Below, in pieces: positions 8,881-18,117 of a stretch of 64,000 nucleotides of DNA. The stretch lies in assembly GCF_000062885.1 (NCBI RefSeq), contig NC_009142.1, forward strand, positions 7,677,584-7,741,583, read 5' to 3'. Numbering within the stretch: the stretch's first letter is position 1; every line of letters starts with the position of its first letter. The notes under the pieces are model-generated. The model was not told where the DNA came from and searched no databases. It saw nothing but the letters and a program-made list of their open reading frames with translations. The position numbers and the translations under genes were made by a program. Source of the stretch: Saccharopolyspora erythraea NRRL 2338 (GTDB taxonomy: Bacteria; Actinomycetota; Actinomycetes; Mycobacteriales; Pseudonocardiaceae).

Positions 8881-9732
8881 TCAGATCTTGGAAACCTGGT
8901 TGAACGACAGCTCGACCGGCGTCTCCCGGCCGAAGATCGACACCAGCACCTTGAGCTTCTGGGCGTCGGCGTTGACCTCGCTGATCGTCGCGGGCAGCGT
9001 CGCGAACGGCCCGTCCATGACGGTGATGGACTCGCCGACCTCGAAGTCGACCTCCACCGAGGGCTTGGCGGCGGCCGGCGCGGCCGCCTTCTTGCCCGCC
9101 TCCGGCTTGGCCTCCTTCTCGGCCCGCGGCGCGAGGAACTTCAGCACGTCGTCGATGCTCAGCGGCGACGGGTGCGAGGTCGCACCGATGAAGCCCGTGA
9201 CACCCGGGGTGTTGCGGACCGCGCTCCAGGAAGCGTCGTTGAGCTCCATCCGGACCAGGATGTAGCCGGGGAGCACCTTGCGCTGGACCAGCTTGCGCTG
9301 CCCGTTCTTGATCTCGGTGACTTCCTCGGTCGGCACCTCGACCTGGAAGATGTAGTCCTCGACGTCGAGCGTCTGGGCCCGGGTCTCCAGGTTGGTCTTG
9401 ACCTTGTTCTCGTAGCCCGCGTAGGAGTGCACGACGTACCACTCGCCGGGGGCGCGGCGCAGCGCGGCGCGCAGCTCCTCGACCGGGTCGGCCTCCTCGG
9501 CCTCCTCGTCGGTCTCCTCGGCCTCGGCCTCGTCACCGGACTCGTCGTCGGCGGCCTGCTCGTCAGCGGACTCCGCGGCCTCGCCCGCGCTGTCCTCGGC
9601 GGCCTGCTCGCCGGCGACCGCTTCGCCGGCGTCGGTGGTCTCGACAGCGTCGACCGAGTCAGCCGTCGAATCGGCGGCTGGCGCCTGCTCATCGGTGGGG
9701 CCGGTGAGTTCCTGACCCTCGTGGGAGGTCAC
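8881..9732 (-). CDS. nusG: transcription termination/antitermination factor NusG
   Basis: General elongation factor that binds the RNA polymerase clamp and links it to Rho or ribosomes. The 283-aa protein is longer than the E. coli form (181 aa) because of a very acidic N-terminal extension of about 95 residues, common in actinobacteria. The NGN domain starts near [19 protein letters not shown] and contains [13 protein letters not shown]. The C-terminal KOW domain contains [19 protein letters not shown]. An Ala/Lys-rich linker sits between the domains. The start is GTG 9732. secE lies just upstream. Confidence 0.97.
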   Translation of the reverse strand: MTSHEGQELTGPTDEQAPAADSTADSVDAVETTDAGEAVAGEQAAEDSAGEAAESADEQAADDESGDEAEAEETDEEAEEADPVEELRAALRRAPGEWYVVHSYAGYENKVKTNLETRAQTLDVEDYIFQVEVPTEEVTEIKNGQRKLVQRKVLPGYILVRMELNDASWSAVRNTPGVTGFIGATSHPSPLSIDDVLKFLAPRAEKEAKPEAGKKAAAPAAAKPSVEVDFEVGESITVMDGPFATLPATISEVNADAQKLKVLVSIFGRETPVELSFNQVSKI

Positions 9733-9812
9733 AGTCGGTCTCGCTTCCTCTCGTGCATTGCGTGCCGGGTCGATGGCATCCGCCGCCCCACGCGGTGCGC
9801 GGCCGGAAGTGG

Positions 9813-10214
9813 TCAGCCGCCGAACAGCCAGTCCACGCCCTTGGCGAAGAGGATGTCCACGCCCGCGATGAACGCCACCATCACGCTGACGAACACCAGC
9901 ACGACGAGCGTGTAGGTCACCAGCGCCTTGCGCGTCGGCCAGATGACCTTGCGCAGTTCGGCGACGACCTCGCGCAGGAAGCGTCCGATCTTCCGGAACG
10001 GCGAAACCCGACCCTGCCGGCCGTCCCGCGAGGGGGTCGGCCGACCCTTCGACTCAGTTGTGCGCGTGGAGCCGGCGTCGGCCGACTCCCCGGACCGCCC
10101 CTTTCGGGCGGCCGAGCGGGCGGAGGCGCGGCGTTCCCGCCGCGCCGCGGCGCTGGACGGTTGGGCAGCGTCTTCGCGCTGTCCGTCCCGCTCCTGCTCG
10201 CGGTCCTCGCTCAC
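9813..10214 (-). CDS. secE: preprotein translocase subunit SecE
   Basis: Essential small subunit of the SecYEG protein-conducting channel. The product is 133 aa with a long, charged, Arg/Ser-rich cytoplasmic N-terminus (about 1-75). The conserved amphipathic helix ([20 protein letters not shown]) and one transmembrane helix ([20 protein letters not shown]) follow. GTG 10214 was chosen because GGAGG lies six bases upstream; the ATG at 10220 directly abuts that site. The single-helix form is typical of Gram-positive bacteria. It precedes nusG, as in most genomes. Confidence 0.95.
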   Translation of the reverse strand: MSEDREQERDGQREDAAQPSSAAARRERRASARSAARKGRSGESADAGSTRTTESKGRPTPSRDGRQGRVSPFRKIGRFLREVVAELRKVIWPTRKALVTYTLVVLVFVSVMVAFIAGVDILFAKGVDWLFGG

Positions 10215-10244
10215 GCCCATCCTCCGCTCACCGTCGCATCGACG

Positions 10245-10317
<73 letters not shown>

Positions 10318-10571
10318 TTGCGGCCCGCGTTCTCGACCGCAGTTCGGGACGCCCGGTACCCGACCCGCCACCCGGTCCGGTCGGCGGGTTTCGAAGGTGC
10401 CGTGGCATCCCAAGTTCAAAAGTGTACGGCACGAAGTCGACCAAGCTCCAACCGCACCCCCCGCGGGGTGTCGAGATCATCGGAGCCGGGCTCCCCCGAG
10501 CCGCCGGCACACCATACCCCGAGCTCCCGCACCCGTGTCGCGCACCACAGCTCATCTGCAAGGATGCTGCT

Positions 10572-11810
10572 ATGGCCGCACCTGAGACGCAGTCCGAGAA
10601 CAACACCGGGAAGCCGCGGATCTCCGCGCGAGTCGGAGGGATCGCCGAGTCGGCGACCCTCGCCGTCGACGCCAAGGCCAAGGCGCTCAAGGCCGCCGGG
10701 CGTCCGGTGATCGGCTTCGGCGCCGGCGAGCCCGACTTCCCCACCCCGAAGCCGATCGTGGACGTCGCCGCGGCGGCGTGCGCCGACCCGCGCAACCACC
10801 GCTACAGCCCGGCCTCCGGGCTGCCGGAGCTGCGCGAGGCGATCGCCGCCAAGACCAAGCGCGACTCCCAGTACGAGGTCGAGCCGAGCCAGGTCCTGGT
10901 GACCAACGGCGGCAAGCAGGCCGTCTACCAGTCGTTCGCCGCGCTGCTGGACCCGGGCGACGAGGTCCTGCTGCCCGCGCCGTACTGGACGACCTACCCC
11001 GAGGCGATCGCGCTGGCCGGCGGTGTCCCGGTGGTCGTGGGCACCGACGAGTCGACCGGCTACCTGGCGAGCGTCGAGCAGCTGGAGGCCGCCCGCACGC
11101 CGCGCACGAAGGTCCTGCTGTTCAACTCGCCCTCGAACCCGACCGGCGCGGTCTACCCACCGGAGCAGGTCGAGGCGATCGGCCGCTGGGCCGTCGAGCA
11201 CGGGATCTGGGTGATCACCGACGAGATCTACGAGCACCTGGTCTACGGCGGCGCCGAGCACGTCTCGATGCCCGCGGTGGTGCCCGAGCTCGCCGACACC
11301 TGCGTCGTGCTCAACGGGGTCGCCAAGACCTACGCGATGACCGGATGGCGGGTCGGCTGGATGATCGGCCCGGCCGACGTCATCAAGGCCGCGACGAACC
11401 TGCAGTCGCACCTGTCGTCGAACGTCTCCAACGTCTCGCAGCGGGCGGCCCTGGAGGCCGTCAGCGGCTCGCTCGACGCGGTCGATGCGATGCGGGAGGC
11501 GTTCGACCGGCGGCGGCGCAAGATCGTGGAGCTGCTGTCGGCGATCCCGGGAGTGAGCTGCCCGGAGCCGCAGGGCGCCTTCTACGCGTACCCGTCGGTG
11601 AAGGAGCTGCTGGGCAGGGAGATCCGGGGCTCGCGTCCGCAGACCAGCGTGGAGCTGGCCGCGCTGGTGCTGGAGCACGCCGAGGTGGCGGTCGTGCCCG
11701 GTGAGGCGTTCGGCACGCCCGGCTACTTCCGGCTGTCCTACGCGCTGGGCGACGACGACCTGGCCGAGGGCGTCCGCCGGATGGGCGACCTGCTGCGCGA
11801 GGCGAAGTAG
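10572..11810 (+). CDS. aspC: aspartate/aromatic aminotransferase, class I PLP-dependent
   Basis: Transfers the amino group of aspartate (or a related amino acid) to 2-oxoglutarate using pyridoxal phosphate, in the cytoplasm. The product is 412 aa. Fold type I features are visible: [10 protein letters not shown]-type entry ([16 protein letters not shown]), [36 protein letters not shown], and the PLP lysine at residue 252 in [16 protein letters not shown]. The C-terminal substrate-binding Arg is in [11 protein letters not shown] 10572 follows AAGGA. It lies on the opposite strand from its ribosomal neighbours, in the interval where mycobacteria carry hadC. Confidence 0.93.
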   Translation: MAAPETQSENNTGKPRISARVGGIAESATLAVDAKAKALKAAGRPVIGFGAGEPDFPTPKPIVDVAAAACADPRNHRYSPASGLPELREAIAAKTKRDSQYEVEPSQVLVTNGGKQAVYQSFAALLDPGDEVLLPAPYWTTYPEAIALAGGVPVVVGTDESTGYLASVEQLEAARTPRTKVLLFNSPSNPTGAVYPPEQVEAIGRWAVEHGIWVITDEIYEHLVYGGAEHVSMPAVVPELADTCVVLNGVAKTYAMTGWRVGWMIGPADVIKAATNLQSHLSSNVSNVSQRAALEAVSGSLDAVDAMREAFDRRRRKIVELLSAIPGVSCPEPQGAFYAYPSVKELLGREIRGSRPQTSVELAALVLEHAEVAVVPGEAFGTPGYFRLSYALGDDDLAEGVRRMGDLLREAK

Positions 11811-11830
11811 GGAATCACGAACCGCGAGAA

Positions 11831-11865
11831 CCGTGGGCCGTCCGGACTTCCCGGGCGGCCCACGG
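11831..11865. terminator. bidirectional terminator between aspC and hadB
   Basis: A 10-bp perfect GC-rich stem (11831-11840 with 11856-11865) starting 20 bp after the aspC stop. hadB converges from the other side, so the hairpin could serve both. Confidence 0.65.
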
Positions 11866-11927
11866 CCGTTTCCGGCCTCGGTGCGGCGACCCGGCCACGG
11901 CGCCGCCAGGACGGGCGCTGCCGGGTC

Positions 11928-12356
11928 TCAGTCCTGCGCCAGGCGGACCACCGCGCTGGCGCCGCCCAGGACGCCCTGGCCCGCGCTGCGGGCCGTGATG
12001 CTGACCTTCACCGTGCCGTCGTCGTTCTTGGCCGCGACCTTGCCGGACAGCTCGACCAGCGCGCCCTCGCCGTCGTCGGGCACGACGACCGGGCGGGTGA
12101 AGCGGACGCTGTAGTTGGCGATCGCGCCCGGGTCGCCGGTCCACTCGGTGACCAGCCGGCCCGCCAGCGCCATGGTGAGCATGCCGTGCGCGATCACGTC
12201 CGGCAGCCCGACCTCGGTGGCGAAGCGCTCGTTCCAGTGGATCGGGTTGAAGTCCCCGGAGGCCCCGGCGTAGCGCACCAGGTCGGCGCGGGTGACGGGG
12301 ACGTTGAGCTCCGGCAGCAGGTCGCCCTTGGAGACCTCGGACATCCGCAGCGTCAT
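11928..12356 (-). CDS. hadB: (3R)-hydroxyacyl-ACP dehydratase subunit HadB
   Basis: Catalytic subunit of a heterodimeric hotdog-fold dehydratase that removes water from (3R)-hydroxyacyl-ACP during type II fatty-acid elongation. The product is 142 aa. The MaoC-type active-site stretch YAGASGDFNPIHWNERFA places the catalytic pair at Asp35 and His40, followed by GLPDVIAHGMLTMALAG. Its ATG overlaps the hadA stop as ATGA, as expected for partner subunits. No hadC follows, so only the AB enzyme is predicted at this locus. Confidence 0.92.
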   Translation of the reverse strand: MTLRMSEVSKGDLLPELNVPVTRADLVRYAGASGDFNPIHWNERFATEVGLPDVIAHGMLTMALAGRLVTEWTGDPGAIANYSVRFTRPVVVPDDGEGALVELSGKVAAKNDDGTVKVSITARSAGQGVLGGASAVVRLAQD

Positions 12357-12823
12357 GCGTCCTCACCTTCCGGGTCCTCCGCGGTTCCCCGCGCGACCAG
12401 TGTCGATTTCGCCGTGCAGACCGGTTCACCCTCGACCGTGGTGATCTCGGCGCGCACGGTCAGGAAGTCGTTGCCCGCGCGGGCCTTGATGTCGTCGACG
12501 TGCACGACGGTGCGCAGGCGGTCGCCGGCCTGGATGGGCCGGTGGTGGGCGAACTCCTGCTGGCCGTGGACGACCCGGCTGTAGTCGAGCCCGAGCTGCG
12601 GGTCCTCCACGATCGCGTCGTGGGCCTTCATCGACAGCAGCACCGCGAACGTCGGCGGGGCGATCACGTCCGGGTACCCGGCGGCCTTGGCGGCCTCGGG
12701 GTCGCGGTGCAGGGGCGAGCGGTCCTTGATCGCCTCGGCGAACTCGCGGATCTTCTCCCGGCCGACCTCGTAGGCCGGCGTCGGCGGGTACTCACGTCCG
12801 ATGAATGACTGGTCGAGCGGCAC
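12353..12823 (-). CDS. hadA: (3R)-hydroxyacyl-ACP dehydratase subunit HadA
   Basis: Substrate-channel subunit of the HadAB dehydratase, 156 aa, with a single hotdog domain. It contains RSPLHRDPEAAKAAGYPDVI and APPTFAVLL, and later GQQEFAHHRPIQAGDRLRT. In the mycobacterial enzyme the HadA-type subunit shapes the acyl tunnel while HadB supplies catalysis. The start is GTG 12823. It lies about 470 bp downstream of rpmG, with a tandem-repeat tract and the rpmG terminator between, so it probably has its own promoter. Confidence 0.92.
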   Translation of the reverse strand: MPLDQSFIGREYPPTPAYEVGREKIREFAEAIKDRSPLHRDPEAAKAAGYPDVIAPPTFAVLLSMKAHDAIVEDPQLGLDYSRVVHGQQEFAHHRPIQAGDRLRTVVHVDDIKARAGNDFLTVRAEITTVEGEPVCTAKSTLVARGTAEDPEGEDA

Positions 12824-12880
12824 GTGTGCAGATTACCGGCCGCTCCGCGCCACTGCGGCGGCCCTCGTCGGCGGGCTCGG

Positions 12881-13160
12881 CGCGCGGCCAGGCCGGGGGC
12901 CTGCCTGCGGGTCGGGCCAGGGTCACCCGCGCGGCCAGGCCGGGGCCCGCCTGCAGGTCGAGCCAGGGTCACCCGCGCGGCCAGGCCGGGGCCCGCCTGC
13001 AGGCCGAGCCAGGGTCACCCGCGCGGCCAGGCCGGGGCCCGCCTGCAGGTCGAGCCAGGGTCACGCGCGCGGTTCGGCCGGGGCCACGCGCGCGGTTCGA
13101 CCGGTTCACGCCCGCTGTCGGGCCGGAGCCACACGCGCGGTCGGGCCGGACCTACGCGCG
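12881..13160. repeat. 46-47-bp GC-rich tandem repeats between rpmG and hadA
   Basis: Four near-identical units begin at 12881, 12928, 12974 and 13020 (periods 47, 46, 46). Each starts CGCGCGGCCAGGCCGGGG and ends GCCAGGGTCACC. Degenerate copies with shorter spacing continue to about 13160. Because 46 is not a multiple of three, the reading frame rotates from unit to unit, so the long open frames here are not evidence of a gene. The tract fills most of the 470-bp gap upstream of hadA. Confidence 0.85.
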
Positions 13161-13224
13161 CTGGACGTCCGGGCGCCGGGCGCGACCTTCGCCACGAGGA
13201 CTCCCGCCGACCGGGAGGAAGCAC

Positions 13225-13259
13225 GAAGACCCGCCCCGGCGCGGCCGAGACGGGTCTTC
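13225..13259 (-). terminator. terminator after rpmG
   Basis: A 9-bp perfect stem GAAGACCCG/CGGGTCTTC (13225-13233 with 13251-13259) lies 35 bp beyond the rpmG stop. Read leftward there is no long T-run. Its strength and position support termination before hadA. Confidence 0.6.
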
Positions 13260-13294
13260 GGTGAAGCTGGATCTCGCGAGAGGATCCGCTGCGG

Positions 13295-13459
13295 TCAGCG
13301 GGTCTCCTTGTGCACGCGGTGCGTACCGCAGTTCGGGCAGAACTTCTTCATCGCCAGACGGTCCGGGTCGTTGCGCCGGTTCTTGTTGGTGATGTAGTTG
13401 CGGTGCTTGCACTCCTCGCACGCGAGCGTGATCTTGGGGCGAACGTCGGTCGCGGCCAC
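13295..13459 (-). CDS. rpmG: 50S ribosomal protein L33
   Basis: Small large-subunit protein near the E site, 54 aa. It is the zinc-binding (C+) form, with cysteine pairs at residues 14/17 ([10 protein letters not shown]) and 41/44 ([15 protein letters not shown]). Translation starts at GTG 13459 preceded by AAAGG. It directly follows tRNA-Thr and tRNA-Met in the direction of transcription, the same cluster as in mycobacteria. Zinc-containing L33 is often replaced by a Cys-less copy under zinc limitation; no second copy is in this window. Confidence 0.97.
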   Translation of the reverse strand: MAATDVRPKITLACEECKHRNYITNKNRRNDPDRLAMKKFCPNCGTHRVHKETR

Positions 13460-13520
13460 GGGGGTGCCTTTCTCTTCGAACTTGCTGGGACAGCTCGCTA
13501 CAACGCGAACCGGTCAATGG

Positions 13521-13593
13521 TAGCGGTGGCCGGACTTGAACCGGCGACACAGCGATTATGAGCCGCTTGCTCTACCGACTGAGCTACACCGCC
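13521..13593 (-). tRNA. trnM: tRNA-Met (anticodon CAT)
   Basis: A 73-nt cloverleaf on the minus strand. Acceptor stem GGCGGTG pairs with CACCGCT (first pair G-U), the discriminator is A, and the anticodon loop is CTCATAA. The paired first position suggests an elongator rather than an initiator tRNA. CCA is not encoded. Confidence 0.95.
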
Positions 13594-13666
13594 GCGCTGG
13601 GATACAGCCTATCCCATGCAAAAACAGCCGCAGTACCCATTTGTCGAGCACCGCGGCTGCCTTCCG

Positions 13667-13739
13667 AGCCCCAATACGGAATCGAACCGTAGACCTTCTC
13701 CTTACCATGGAGACGCTCTGCCGACTGAGCTATTGGGGC
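13667..13739 (-). tRNA. trnT: tRNA-Thr (anticodon GGT)
   Basis: A 73-nt cloverleaf on the minus strand. Acceptor GCCCCAA pairs with TTGGGGC, the discriminator is T, the anticodon stem is TCTCC/GGAGA with loop ATGGTAA, and the T-arm is TACGG-TTCGATT-CCGTA. It is first in the tRNA-Thr/tRNA-Met/rpmG transcript. Confidence 0.96.
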
Positions 13740-13821
13740 GTGCCCTTGCGGAGCGATTAGAACTTTACACACCCCCTCAGGCCCCCTGGAACGGGGGGTC
13801 CCCTAACGGGGAAACCGCTGG

Positions 13822-16455
13822 TCAGTGCACCAGGGTCAGCACGGTCTCCGACCTCGGCCCGCGAGCCCGGACGGTGCGGGCCCGCAGCCACGCCTCCAGC
13901 CGGTCCTCGGGCAGCGGACGAGAGATCAGGTAGCCCTGCGCGATGTCGCAGCCCATCGCGACGAGCTGGTCGCGGGCCGCGTCGTCCTCGACGCCCTCGG
14001 CCACCACCACGAGCTCCAGGGAGTGGCCCAGCTCGACGATGGAGCGCACCACGGCCATGTCACCGAGGTCGGTGCCCATGCCCAGCACGAAGCTCTTGTC
14101 GATCTTGACCTCGTCCACCGGGAGCTGGCGCAGGTAGGCCAGCGAGGAGTAGCCGGTCCCGAAGTCGTCCACGGCCAGCACCACGCCGAGCGCGTGCAGC
14201 CTGCGCAGGACCGGCATCGAGCGCTCCGGGTCCTCCATCACGCTGGACTCGGTCAGCTCGAAGGTGAGCAGTTCGGGCGGGATCTCGTGGCGCCCCAGCG
14301 CTTCGGCGACCCGGTCCGGGAACGACTCGTCGGCGAGGTTGCGCACCGAGAGGTTCACCGCGACCGACATCCGCAGCCCGCGGTCGAGCCACTCGCGCAC
14401 CTTCACCAGCGCGCACTCCATGACGAAGGAGGTCAGCGCGTCGACCAGGCCGGTGGCCTCCACCACCGGCACGAACTCGTCGGGATCCAGCCGTCCGTAC
14501 TCCGGGTGCGACCAGCGCACCAGCGCCTCGGCCCCGACCACCCGGCGCTCCGGCAGCGAGACCTTCGGCTGGTAGTGCACCTCGATCTGGCCGGAGTCGA
14601 TGGCCTGGCGGAACTGGGTGACGAGCTGGAAGCGGCGCAGGAAGACCTGGCCCATCGCCGGCGCGTAGCGGCGCACGCCGTCCTCGCCGTTGCGGGCGGC
14701 CCGGACGGCGACGTCGGCGCGTTGCAACAGGGTGTCGACGTCGTTCTCGGGCTCGCCGTCGGCCGGGGCCGACGAGACGTAGCCCGCGACCGCGGTGGCC
14801 TCCACGACCAGCTTGTCCAGCGGGTACGGCTCGGCGATCACCTCCCGGAGCCGGGTGGCGACCTCACGCGCCTCGTCCTCGGTGTGGTCGAGCAGCAGCA
14901 TCGCGAAGGCGTTGGCCTCCAGCCGCGCCAGCGGCGGTTCCGCCCCCAGCGCGTCGCGCATCCGGCGGCCCGCCGCGACCACCATCCGGTCGCCCCAGGT
15001 GTAGCCGAGCGCCTCGCTGACCGTGGTCAGGACGTCGAGGTCCATCCGCAGCACGACCGCCGTGCGGCCGTTGCGCAGCTCCTCGGCCGACATCTCCCGG
15101 AAACCGGTCCGGTTGAGCAGGCCGGTCAGCGGATCGTGATAAGCGTCATGCCGCAGGCGGGCGAGCAGCCTGCGGTTGTCCATGGCGGTGGCCAGGTGGC
15201 TGGCCAGCGTGTGCAGCAGCCGGACGTCGGCGCGCCCGAAGCCGCGCCAACGGCTGACCCGGTCGTGCGCCTCGACCGCGCCGAGGAGCTGGCTGGCTCC
15301 TCGCAGCGGCACCACGAGCGCTTCGTACGCCCCGCGCTGCCGCAGCGCCCGGCGCACTTCCTCCGGCGCCTCCAGCGTCCGGAACGAACGCACGTGGCTG
15401 CCGGGCAGTTGCAGCAGCGGGTCGTCGCGCAGCGCCGAGGGCGCGGCCTGTTCGGCGGCCTCCGGCAGCGGATCGCCCGCCACCAGGGTGCTGACCTCGC
15501 CGTTGGGGTCCAGCCGCAGCCGCAGCACGACCCTGGTCGCGTTGAGCTGCTCTCGGATGCGTTCGGCCACCGGTTCCCACTCGGTGACCGACGGGGCCTC
15601 CAGGTCGGCGTCGGAGGAGGGTCCGCGGGCGGTGGCCTGCCCCGACCGGGCGACGCTGAGGCTGACGTCGCTGAGCGCCTCCAGGTCGCGCTGCTCGCGC
15701 AGCAGGCCGGAGTAGGCCCGGTAGAGCCCGAGGACGGCGACCGCGACCAGCCCGACCAGCAGCCAGCCCCACGGGGTGGTGCTGGCGACCTCGTAGCTGA
15801 TCAGGCCGACCGACGTGTTGAGCAGTCCGACCGCCAGCGTGTTGACCGCAAGCCGCGCGCCCGCCGACACCCGCATGGCGCCGCCGAGCACGTGCAGGGC
15901 GGCGAGCGCGAACCCGCAGCTGATCAGCGGCGAGGTCAGGGTGCCGACGACCGGGCCGAACCACTCCGGGCTCGCGGTGCCGACCGTCCGGGTGACCACG
16001 CTGGCGACCGCGAACGGAACCGCGATCTCCAGGCACATCACGCCGGCGTTGTAGGCGACGTGGGTGGCGGCCCGCCGCCCGACCTGGGCGCCCAGGCCGG
16101 CCAGCAGGTTCGCGGCGAGCACCACCTCGAACGGGGCGGTGAGCAGGCCGAGGATCAGCGGGATCTCGGTGAAGGAGATCGTCCAGCCGACCCGCTTGAC
16201 GTCGACGTCGATGGTGAGCTGCTCGGCGAGCAGGAAGCCCATCGCCAGCAGCGGTCCGATGAGCAGCAGGTTGGTGCTGTAGTGGAACGGCAGCCACGCC
16301 GAGGTCGCAGCCGACGCGGCCACGCCGGTGAGCAGCACCACGAGTGAGAAGGCGGTGAACATCCGCCGCCGAACCGGGTCGACCTCGGCCCGCACCGGAG
16401 GGCGGGCGGCGTCGAGCGCGGCCGGCGACTCCAGAGAGCGGTGACGCTCGATCAT
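13822..16455 (-). CDS. membrane GAF-GGDEF-EAL protein, probable c-di-GMP phosphodiesterase
   Basis: Predicted second-messenger enzyme of 877 aa. A multi-helix membrane region (about 30-250) leads to a GAF-like domain (about 260-430), a GGDEF domain (about 440-600), and an EAL domain (about 625-865). The GGDEF signature position reads LEANA, so cyclase activity is unlikely. The EAL domain keeps EALVRW, NLSVRNL, ELTES, DDFGTGYSSL, DKSFV and AEGVED, the metal-binding and catalytic set of c-di-GMP phosphodiesterases. ATG 16455 follows AGGAGGG. It resembles Streptomyces membrane GGDEF-EAL proteins in layout. The signal sensed by the membrane and GAF regions is unknown. Confidence 0.88.
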   Translation of the reverse strand: MIERHRSLESPAALDAARPPVRAEVDPVRRRMFTAFSLVVLLTGVAASAATSAWLPFHYSTNLLLIGPLLAMGFLLAEQLTIDVDVKRVGWTISFTEIPLILGLLTAPFEVVLAANLLAGLGAQVGRRAATHVAYNAGVMCLEIAVPFAVASVVTRTVGTASPEWFGPVVGTLTSPLISCGFALAALHVLGGAMRVSAGARLAVNTLAVGLLNTSVGLISYEVASTTPWGWLLVGLVAVAVLGLYRAYSGLLREQRDLEALSDVSLSVARSGQATARGPSSDADLEAPSVTEWEPVAERIREQLNATRVVLRLRLDPNGEVSTLVAGDPLPEAAEQAAPSALRDDPLLQLPGSHVRSFRTLEAPEEVRRALRQRGAYEALVVPLRGASQLLGAVEAHDRVSRWRGFGRADVRLLHTLASHLATAMDNRRLLARLRHDAYHDPLTGLLNRTGFREMSAEELRNGRTAVVLRMDLDVLTTVSEALGYTWGDRMVVAAGRRMRDALGAEPPLARLEANAFAMLLLDHTEDEAREVATRLREVIAEPYPLDKLVVEATAVAGYVSSAPADGEPENDVDTLLQRADVAVRAARNGEDGVRRYAPAMGQVFLRRFQLVTQFRQAIDSGQIEVHYQPKVSLPERRVVGAEALVRWSHPEYGRLDPDEFVPVVEATGLVDALTSFVMECALVKVREWLDRGLRMSVAVNLSVRNLADESFPDRVAEALGRHEIPPELLTFELTESSVMEDPERSMPVLRRLHALGVVLAVDDFGTGYSSLAYLRQLPVDEVKIDKSFVLGMGTDLGDMAVVRSIVELGHSLELVVVAEGVEDDAARDQLVAMGCDIAQGYLISRPLPEDRLEAWLRARTVRARGPRSETVLTLVH

Positions 16456-16775
16456 CCACCCTCCTAGTCGCCTGGCGACACGGGCGCCGCACCGGATTGC
16501 CGTTGGGATCGTGACTCACGACAGGTGACCTTGGCCAGTGGCCGGAGATCCTCGCCGCACCCCGGCGGGTGTGGAGTTCGCCATGTGGAACCGCCTGTTC
16601 GACCGCGTCCGGCGGACTGACCTGCGGATATCGCCGATCACGTGCTCGTGGGCACCCGGGCGGAAATGTCGTCGAGAAAGTCGTCCGGTCGGCTGTGAGC
16701 GGACGCGCAACAACCCGAAAAAGCCTTCACGTTATGTGTCCGGCCTGGAACGGAAGGTGATCGACCTGCGGGTTT
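16456..16775. other. 320-bp gene-free stretch upstream of the EAL gene
   Basis: No coding region on either strand is convincing and no repeat or strong hairpin was seen. It holds the ribosome-binding site and presumably the promoter of the leftward GGDEF/EAL gene; no good -10/-35 pair could be picked. Confidence 0.5.
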
Positions 16776-17753
16776 CTACGTGAGGCCGAGCTCGTCGAGG
16801 AAGTCCCGCACCGCCCGGTCGAGGTCGGCCAGCGCGATCTCCTCCACCGGCAGGTGCCCGCCGCCGCGCAACGCCGCGAAGCGGGTCGGTCCGGCGATCC
16901 GGTCGAAGAACCGGGTCGACAGGCTGGTGGGTATCCAGCGGTCCTCGTCGGGGTGGGCCAGCAGGACCGGCGGTCCGCGGAACTCCTCGGGCTCGGTCAC
17001 CGGAGCGCCGGCGAGGTAGCTGCGCACGAAGCTCAGCGAGATCCAGTTCCCGCCGCCCAGCGCGTCGGCCCACACCAGCTCGGCGAACTTGACGTTGTTC
17101 GACACCGCGGCGACGTTGGCCAGCCAGTGCACCGGCACCCGCGCCTGCCGCAGCGGCCACGGGGCCAGCGACAGCAGACCGGACCACTGGCCGAGCTCCG
17201 GGCGCACCGCCAGGCGCCGCCGCACCTCCCCGCGCCGCGGGTCGGCCAGGCACGTCACGACGACGCCCGCGACCGATCCGGCGGCCGCGGCGACGTCGTA
17301 GGCCAGCCGGCCGCCGGTGCCGACACCGAGCAGCACGACCGGGCGCGGGTCGGTGCGGCGTTCGCGCTCGAGCAGCGCCGCGACGCACTCCACCCAGGTC
17401 CGGTAGGTGACGTGGTTGCGTCCGGGGTCGGTGAGCCCGAACCCGGGCAGGTCCGGGGCCAGGTAGTCGAGGTCGTACAGCGAGGGGAGCCTGCCGTAGG
17501 GGGCGAGCATCCGCCCGTACCCGCCCGCGCCGTGCAGCGCGACGAGCTTGGCGGGGGCGTCCGGGCGCGCCACCCGGTCCAGGTGCACGTCCATCCCGCG
17601 CCAGCGCCACCACTGCTCGTCGGGTGCCGTCTCGGCGGTGAGGCGCAGGCCGCCGGGGAAGAACTCCTGGTAGCTCAACCACTGGCGGTGGTGGAGGTAT
17701 CCGGCGCCGGCTTCGGCGGGGCGCTCGGAGGTCGGTCGGGCGCTCAAGGGCAC
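16776..17753 (-). CDS. alpha/beta-hydrolase-fold protein lacking the usual nucleophile
   Basis: Cytoplasmic protein of about 325 aa with an alpha/beta-hydrolase outline. It has an oxyanion-type loop VALHGAGGYG (71-80), YLAPDLPGFGLTDPGRNHVTY, a nucleophile-elbow region LLGVGTGGRLAYD, a late acid PVLLAHPDEDRWIPT, and a late histidine RGGGHLPVEE. The normal G-x-S-x-G reads GVGTG at 143-147, so Gly145 occupies the Ser position while candidate Asp and His remain. It may therefore be a non-catalytic binder or use an unusual mechanism. GTG 17753 was chosen; an upstream extension to 17918 is Arg-rich and unlikely. The substrate is unknown. Confidence 0.78.
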   Translation of the reverse strand: MPLSARPTSERPAEAGAGYLHHRQWLSYQEFFPGGLRLTAETAPDEQWWRWRGMDVHLDRVARPDAPAKLVALHGAGGYGRMLAPYGRLPSLYDLDYLAPDLPGFGLTDPGRNHVTYRTWVECVAALLERERRTDPRPVVLLGVGTGGRLAYDVAAAAGSVAGVVVTCLADPRRGEVRRRLAVRPELGQWSGLLSLAPWPLRQARVPVHWLANVAAVSNNVKFAELVWADALGGGNWISLSFVRSYLAGAPVTEPEEFRGPPVLLAHPDEDRWIPTSLSTRFFDRIAGPTRFAALRGGGHLPVEEIALADLDRAVRDFLDELGLT

Positions 17754-17809
17754 ATCTCGAACATACGGGGCCAGGGGCCACCGCGTCGGGTGTTCATCTC
17801 CGGCTGATG

Positions 17810-18079
17810 TCAGCCGGTGCGCTCGTCGTCGGCCGGTCCCAAGCGGATCACCCCGGCGTCGAAGTCCAGCGGCCCGGCGCCGGACTCGCGTTCGTCCTCC
17901 CGCGCCACGGCCACCCACTCCAGCCGTTCCAGCCGGTGCTTGGCACCAGCGCTGAAGAGCCCCTCGACCTCGGTCGCGGCGGCTCCCAGCCGCCGCCGCT
18001 CCTCCGGCGGCGGGGCGTGCTGCGCCGCGGCGCGCTGCTCGCGCCTGCGTCGCGCGCGGGCCGCGCGGTCGATGGCCAC
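17810..18079 (-). CDS. small hypothetical protein
   Basis: Not recognised. The product is 89 aa with GTG start 18079 and a very basic N-terminal helix (RAARARRRREQRAAAQ). A C-terminal half follows (LFSAGAKHRLERLEWVAVARE, then GPLDFDAGVIRLGPADDE). No signal peptide, membrane helix or metal motif is visible. It lies between the hydrolase-like gene and another small gene on the same strand. Confidence 0.6.
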   Translation of the reverse strand: MAIDRAARARRRREQRAAAQHAPPPEERRRLGAAATEVEGLFSAGAKHRLERLEWVAVAREDERESGAGPLDFDAGVIRLGPADDERTG

Positions 18080-18117
18080 CCCGCCAGCCTAGCCGCCGAA
18101 GGGGCCGAGGCCGAGCG

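Noticed and set aside
12801-13397. Long overlapping open frames rich in Arg, Ala and Pro in three plus-strand frames
   Set aside because: They are translations of the 46-bp repeat in rotating frames. No ribosome-binding site or homology is evident.
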